Virus record (IMG/VR): IMGVR_UViG_3300042691_038416
Coordinates: 1-64,000 of that record
Origin: a virus
Length of the DNA stretch: 64,000 nt
Direction: 5' to 3' (one strand)
This document shows, one piece after another, positions 62,159 through 64,000 of the stretch (the first letter of the stretch is position 1; each line of letters opens with the position of its first letter). Below the pieces are notes generated by a model, which ran no database searches, had not been told where the DNA came from, and worked only from the letters and a program-made list of their open reading frames with translations. A program made the position numbers and the translations under genes.

Positions 62159-62187
62159 AATATAAGTAACAGGATCCTGTATGCCTA
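62159..62187 (-). promoter_or_regulatory. Class B bipartite promoter
   Basis: TAGGCATAC, 12 nt, CTTATATT on the minus strand before the 51-aa gene. Confidence 0.72.
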
Positions 62188-62215
62188 ACCTGGCCTTAAA
62201 AATGGAAATAAACGT

Positions 62216-62250
62216 TTTAAAAAGCGGAGAGCGCCCACAACAGCGCCCTC
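62216..62250 (-). terminator. Terminator of the tRNA cluster
   Basis: Stem GGAGGGCGC/GCGCTCTCC (one mispair) followed by GCTTTTTAAAA, after the last tRNA-type element. Confidence 0.78.
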
Positions 62251-62287
62251 CTAAAACACACACATGAAAATCACTATAAACACTAGT

Positions 62288-62384
62288 CGCTGAGGTGAGA
62301 TTCGAACTCACATTTTCTACTCTGGCCTTAACCGCGGGTTGACCTTTTTCGAGGTGTTATCCATTTAATTTTACACTACTCAGC
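62288..62384 (-). tRNA. tRNA-like element, anticodon arm not canonical
   Basis: A T-arm (GTGAG-TTCGAAT-CTCAC), an acceptor of six pairs (GCTGAG/CTCAGC) and a D-arm (GTGT...ACAC with a GG in the loop) are clear. Between D-arm and T-arm only a 4-bp/6-nt ACCT-CGAAAA-AGGT hairpin and a long AACC-CGC-GGTT variable-type hairpin can be drawn, so no normal five-pair anticodon arm forms. It may be a degenerate class II tRNA, an edited tRNA or a tRNA mimic. Confidence 0.5.
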
Positions 62385-62482
62385 TTGGCTCTGCCTCTTA
62401 TGAGGTGGCTTTATACATCAGCCTTGGGTCTCAAACCCTCAGAACCTGAATTGGCCCGTCGGCCCCATCCGTCGATGGTTTG

Positions 62483-62555
62483 TTGCGGAGACAGGAATCG
62501 AACCTGTGACCTCCAGGTTATGAGCCTGGCGAGCTACCTCTGCTACCACTCCGCG
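62483..62555 (-). tRNA. tRNA-Met (CAT), initiator-like
   Basis: Anticodon loop CTCATAA between CCAGG/CCTGG, T-arm ACAGG-TTCGATT-CCTGT. The acceptor starts with C1 facing A72 (unpaired), the hallmark of bacterial initiator tRNA, though the anticodon stem has only two of three G:C pairs. CCA is not encoded. Confidence 0.82.
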
Positions 62556-62566
62556 ATATTTCTTTG

Positions 62567-62651
62567 TACTCGGGGCGGGGGTCGAACCCGCACGGCCTCT
62601 TCGGCCAAGGGATTTTAAGTCCCTCGTGTATACCAGTTTCACCACCCGAGC
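62567..62651 (-). tRNA. tRNA-Leu (TAA)
   Basis: Class II tRNA with anticodon loop CTTAAAA between GAGGGA- and TCCCT-type arms, long variable arm (GGCC-GAAG-GGCC like), T-arm GCGGG-TTCGACC-CCCGC and discriminator A. It reads UUA, a very common codon in this AT-rich genome. CCA not encoded. Confidence 0.88.
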
Positions 62652-62657
62652 ATACTT

Positions 62658-62894
62658 TTAATTCACATTCACTTCAATCGTACCTAACATCTCTGACTCT
62701 AACACTTCTAAAACACACTCTACTATGTGAACCTTCCTTGGCTCTAACTTTGGCTTTAACCCTGGCTCTACTCCCAGTACTTCATTTAATATTTCTAATA
62801 ATTCCTCTGGCTCTAAGCCCACTATATTCATTACTGTTTCCACTGGATGGCCTGCGGCTATCATTTGGAGTGCTGTGTGTGATTTGTTTTTCAT
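62658..62894 (-). CDS. Unknown Leu/Glu-rich protein (78 aa)
   Basis: MKNKSHTALQMIAAGHPVET opens a soluble protein with repeated Leu/Glu/Val helices (EVLGVEPGLKPKLEPRKVHI). The stop is 6 nt before the Leu tRNA. Class B promoter upstream. Function unknown. Confidence 0.65.
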   Translation of the reverse strand: MKNKSHTALQMIAAGHPVETVMNIVGLEPEELLEILNEVLGVEPGLKPKLEPRKVHIVECVLEVLESEMLGTIEVNVN

Positions 62895-62916
62895 AACCTT
62901 TTTTTCTTATAAATTA

Positions 62917-62945
62917 AATATATGAAGCTGGATTTTGAAAGCCAA
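62917..62945 (-). promoter_or_regulatory. Class B bipartite promoter
   Basis: TTGGCTTTC, 12 nt, CATATATT on the minus strand; may also drive the tRNA cluster. Confidence 0.75.
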
Positions 62946-62948
62946 ATC

Positions 62949-63155
62949 TTACTTTGAAAGAATTTCTTGAATTTCTTGTTTAACAGAATCAGACATTGGT
63001 GCCCCTGAAGTTTCATAACACCACAATAATTGTTTAGCCAACAATTTTTTGTCCTGTAATGAAATGTTGTCGTTCCATTTTAGTAATCCTGTAATTGTTC
63101 CTGTCATGTAACTTGAAAGTGAACTTAAGGTGAAATACTTTTCAGCGTAATCCAT
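62949..63155 (-). CDS. Unknown small protein (68 aa)
   Basis: MDYAEKYFTLSSLSSYMTGT starts a helical protein with LSLQD/KKLLAKQLLWCYETSG-like helix and no recognised motif. Class B promoter upstream. Confidence 0.65.
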   Translation of the reverse strand: MDYAEKYFTLSSLSSYMTGTITGLLKWNDNISLQDKKLLAKQLLWCYETSGAPMSDSVKQEIQEILSK

Positions 63156-63183
63156 AGTGTCTTTGTGTTTTTTATTATGATTA

Positions 63184-63212
63184 AATATATGAAGTTGAAT
63201 CTAGTAAGCCAA
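63184..63212 (-). promoter_or_regulatory. Class B bipartite promoter
   Basis: TTGGCTTAC, 12 nt, CATATATT on the minus strand; a consensus copy. Confidence 0.78.
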
Positions 63213-63313
63213 ATTTGGGGGTATATCCTTATATCTCTTGTATAGGGGAGAAGGGGGCGGGATCGCAACAGGGGGGTTACCTTACCACCACTCTCCTATC
63301 ACCCATTCATCTC

Positions 63314-63374
63314 CACACCTGTCACATACTATACTTATATACATATTTGTTTATATTGTTATAGGACAGGTGTG
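63314..63374. repeat. 10-bp inverted repeat in a non-coding gap
   Basis: CACACCTGTC (63314-63323) and GACAGGTGTG (63365-63374) form a perfect inverted repeat separated by a 41-nt AT-rich loop. Half of it also enters the neighbouring small hairpin. Operator-like, or part of a transcript structure. The rest of the 63213-63385 gap is G-rich on the plus strand and has no ORF. Confidence 0.6.
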
Positions 63375-63389
63375 ACATACGTTTGTCAC
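63372..63389 (-). terminator. Small hairpin at the end of the 71-aa gene
   Basis: GTGACA/TGTCAC with a six-base loop overlapping the stop codon, lacking a U-run. It may act with the larger inverted repeat. Confidence 0.4.
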
Positions 63390-63601
63390 CCATTTCTCTC
63401 CATCTCATCCACTTTATCTTGAATCTGCTCCATTAGGATTGGATCACTTATCTCATATCCACTTTTGGTCCTCAATGTACAATCAATCACTTTACCTTCC
63501 TCATTCAACCATTCTTTATAGAACACCACCTCACCTGTTTCAAGTTGAAATCGATATTCCGCCTCTGTCACTGTTGATTTACTTGTGAATAATAGTTCCA
63601 T
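63386..63601 (-). CDS. Unknown small acidic protein (71 aa)
   Basis: MELLFTSKSTVTEAEYRFQL starts a beta-then-alpha acidic protein (FYKEWLNEEGKVIDCTLRTK). No domain recognised. Class B promoter upstream. Confidence 0.65.
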   Translation of the reverse strand: MELLFTSKSTVTEAEYRFQLETGEVVFYKEWLNEEGKVIDCTLRTKSGYEISDPILMEQIQDKVDEMERNG

Positions 63602-63626
63602 GTGTTTTTATTTTTTATTTGAATTG

Positions 63627-63655
63627 AATATATGTTATCCTACTTTGTAAGCCTA
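63627..63655 (-). promoter_or_regulatory. Class B promoter starting at a stop codon
   Basis: TAGGCTTAC, 12 nt, CATATATT on the minus strand. The TAG is the stop of the 98-aa gene. Confidence 0.75.
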
Positions 63656-63949
63656 TCCCAAAAATACCTTCAACGTCCTACCCCCATCTTGATATGACAA
63701 TTCAATATCTATAAAATCATTTGTTTCCTTATACAATGTCATAATCCGTCCCGCTCGCATACTGTTTTTAGCATGATTGATCACCTCAAATCGAGTCACG
63801 TTATAATCATTTTTCAATTGATGTAACATTTGTTCTTTCAACCCTACCTGTTCAATGATGTATTGCATTGTTTCCCCATCCACATCCATTTCATTTAGTG
63901 TTTGAATGATGTAGTTGATTCTTGCTTCGTTGTGTTCTGAGTGTGTCAT
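63653..63949 (-). CDS. Unknown protein (98 aa)
   Basis: MTHSEHNEARINYIIQTLNE starts an acidic alpha/beta protein (FIDIELSYQDGGRTLKVFLG). No recognised motif. It follows the partial gene by 9 nt, so they are probably co-transcribed from a promoter beyond the window. Confidence 0.65.
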   Translation of the reverse strand: MTHSEHNEARINYIIQTLNEMDVDGETMQYIIEQVGLKEQMLHQLKNDYNVTRFEVINHAKNSMRAGRIMTLYKETNDFIDIELSYQDGGRTLKVFLG

Positions 63950-63958
63950 GTTATTTTC

Positions 63959-64000
63959 TTATTTATTGATTCTTACCATATATTGTCCTTCCACGATACG
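63959..64000 (-). CDS. C-terminal end of a gene entering from the right
   Basis: An open frame ending RIVEGQYMVRINK then TAA. Only 13 residues are visible, so identity cannot be judged. Confidence 0.35.
   Translation of the reverse strand, partial: RIVEGQYMVRINK

Noticed and set aside
62385-62896. ORFs on both strands across the tRNA cluster
   Set aside because: They cover two normal tRNA genes in antisense or sense orientation and give low-complexity proteins with no support.

Overview
The window looks like about 64 kb of a large, AT-rich, T4-like contractile-tailed phage (myovirus), read almost entirely on the minus strand. Hallmarks are a gp20-like portal, gp17-like large terminase, gp6/baseplate-J-like and gp25-like baseplate wedge proteins, a gp5-like spike, a gp55-like late sigma factor and a DnaG/gp61-like primase. 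The host is probably a member of the Bacteroidota. Start codons follow A/T-rich leaders with no Shine-Dalgarno sequence, there are many tiny lipoproteins with a clear lipobox, and one secreted protein has a signal peptide ending in SAQ. Many proteins resemble families I remember from aquatic metagenomic phages; this is recalled, not searched. No integrase, repressor, rRNA or CRISPR array was seen.

Layout in the direction of transcription (right to left). 57-64 kb: small early-type genes, each usually with its own promoter: five mini-lipoproteins, two multi-AT-hook (HMGA-like) proteins, a tRNA cluster (Met-CAT, Leu-TAA, one tRNA-like element) and a 350-nt non-coding region with palindromes. 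55-57 kb: HD-domain protein and gp55-like sigma. 38-55 kb: spike, baseplate and large tail or fibre proteins. 35.8-38 kb: primase, RecB/Cas4-like nuclease, GIY-YIG protein. 19-35.8 kb: virion-type and unknown proteins, nucleotidyltransferases, a HAD phosphatase, a PD-(D/E)XK protein, an amidase and a papain-like protease. 16.5-19 kb: holin-like protein, secreted protein, FAD dehydrogenase. 12-16 kb: AAA+ ATPase and metallopeptidase/VWA protein. 7-12 kb: modular tail-fibre genes. 0-6.3 kb: terminase, portal and prohead-type genes.

Two sequence signals organise the window. Promoter class B is a rigid bipartite element, T(T/A)GG(C/A)TTNC, exactly 12 nt, then (C/T)(A/T)TATATT. It occurs upstream of about 20 early/middle-type genes and resembles a T4 MotA-box middle promoter in design. 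Class A, sense-strand ATATTTATAA(C/T)AAA, lies just upstream of about 15 structural/late-type genes; its reverse complement contains the T4 late-promoter octamer TATAAATA. Several class B boxes are built into terminator stems or begin with the stop codon of the upstream gene.

The most interesting candidate system is a set of roughly ten proteins, otherwise unrelated, that share a short amphipathic leader of the form LxxxIxEEIxxxLxE, usually N-terminal and mostly found in class A (late) units. The leader ends in (L/I)xE-like sequence, the cleavage preference of T4 gp21 prohead protease. I infer it may be a removable capsid-targeting tag, comparable with the T4 internal-protein leader, that loads proteins (possibly including a HAD phosphatase and a nucleotidyltransferase) into the head.
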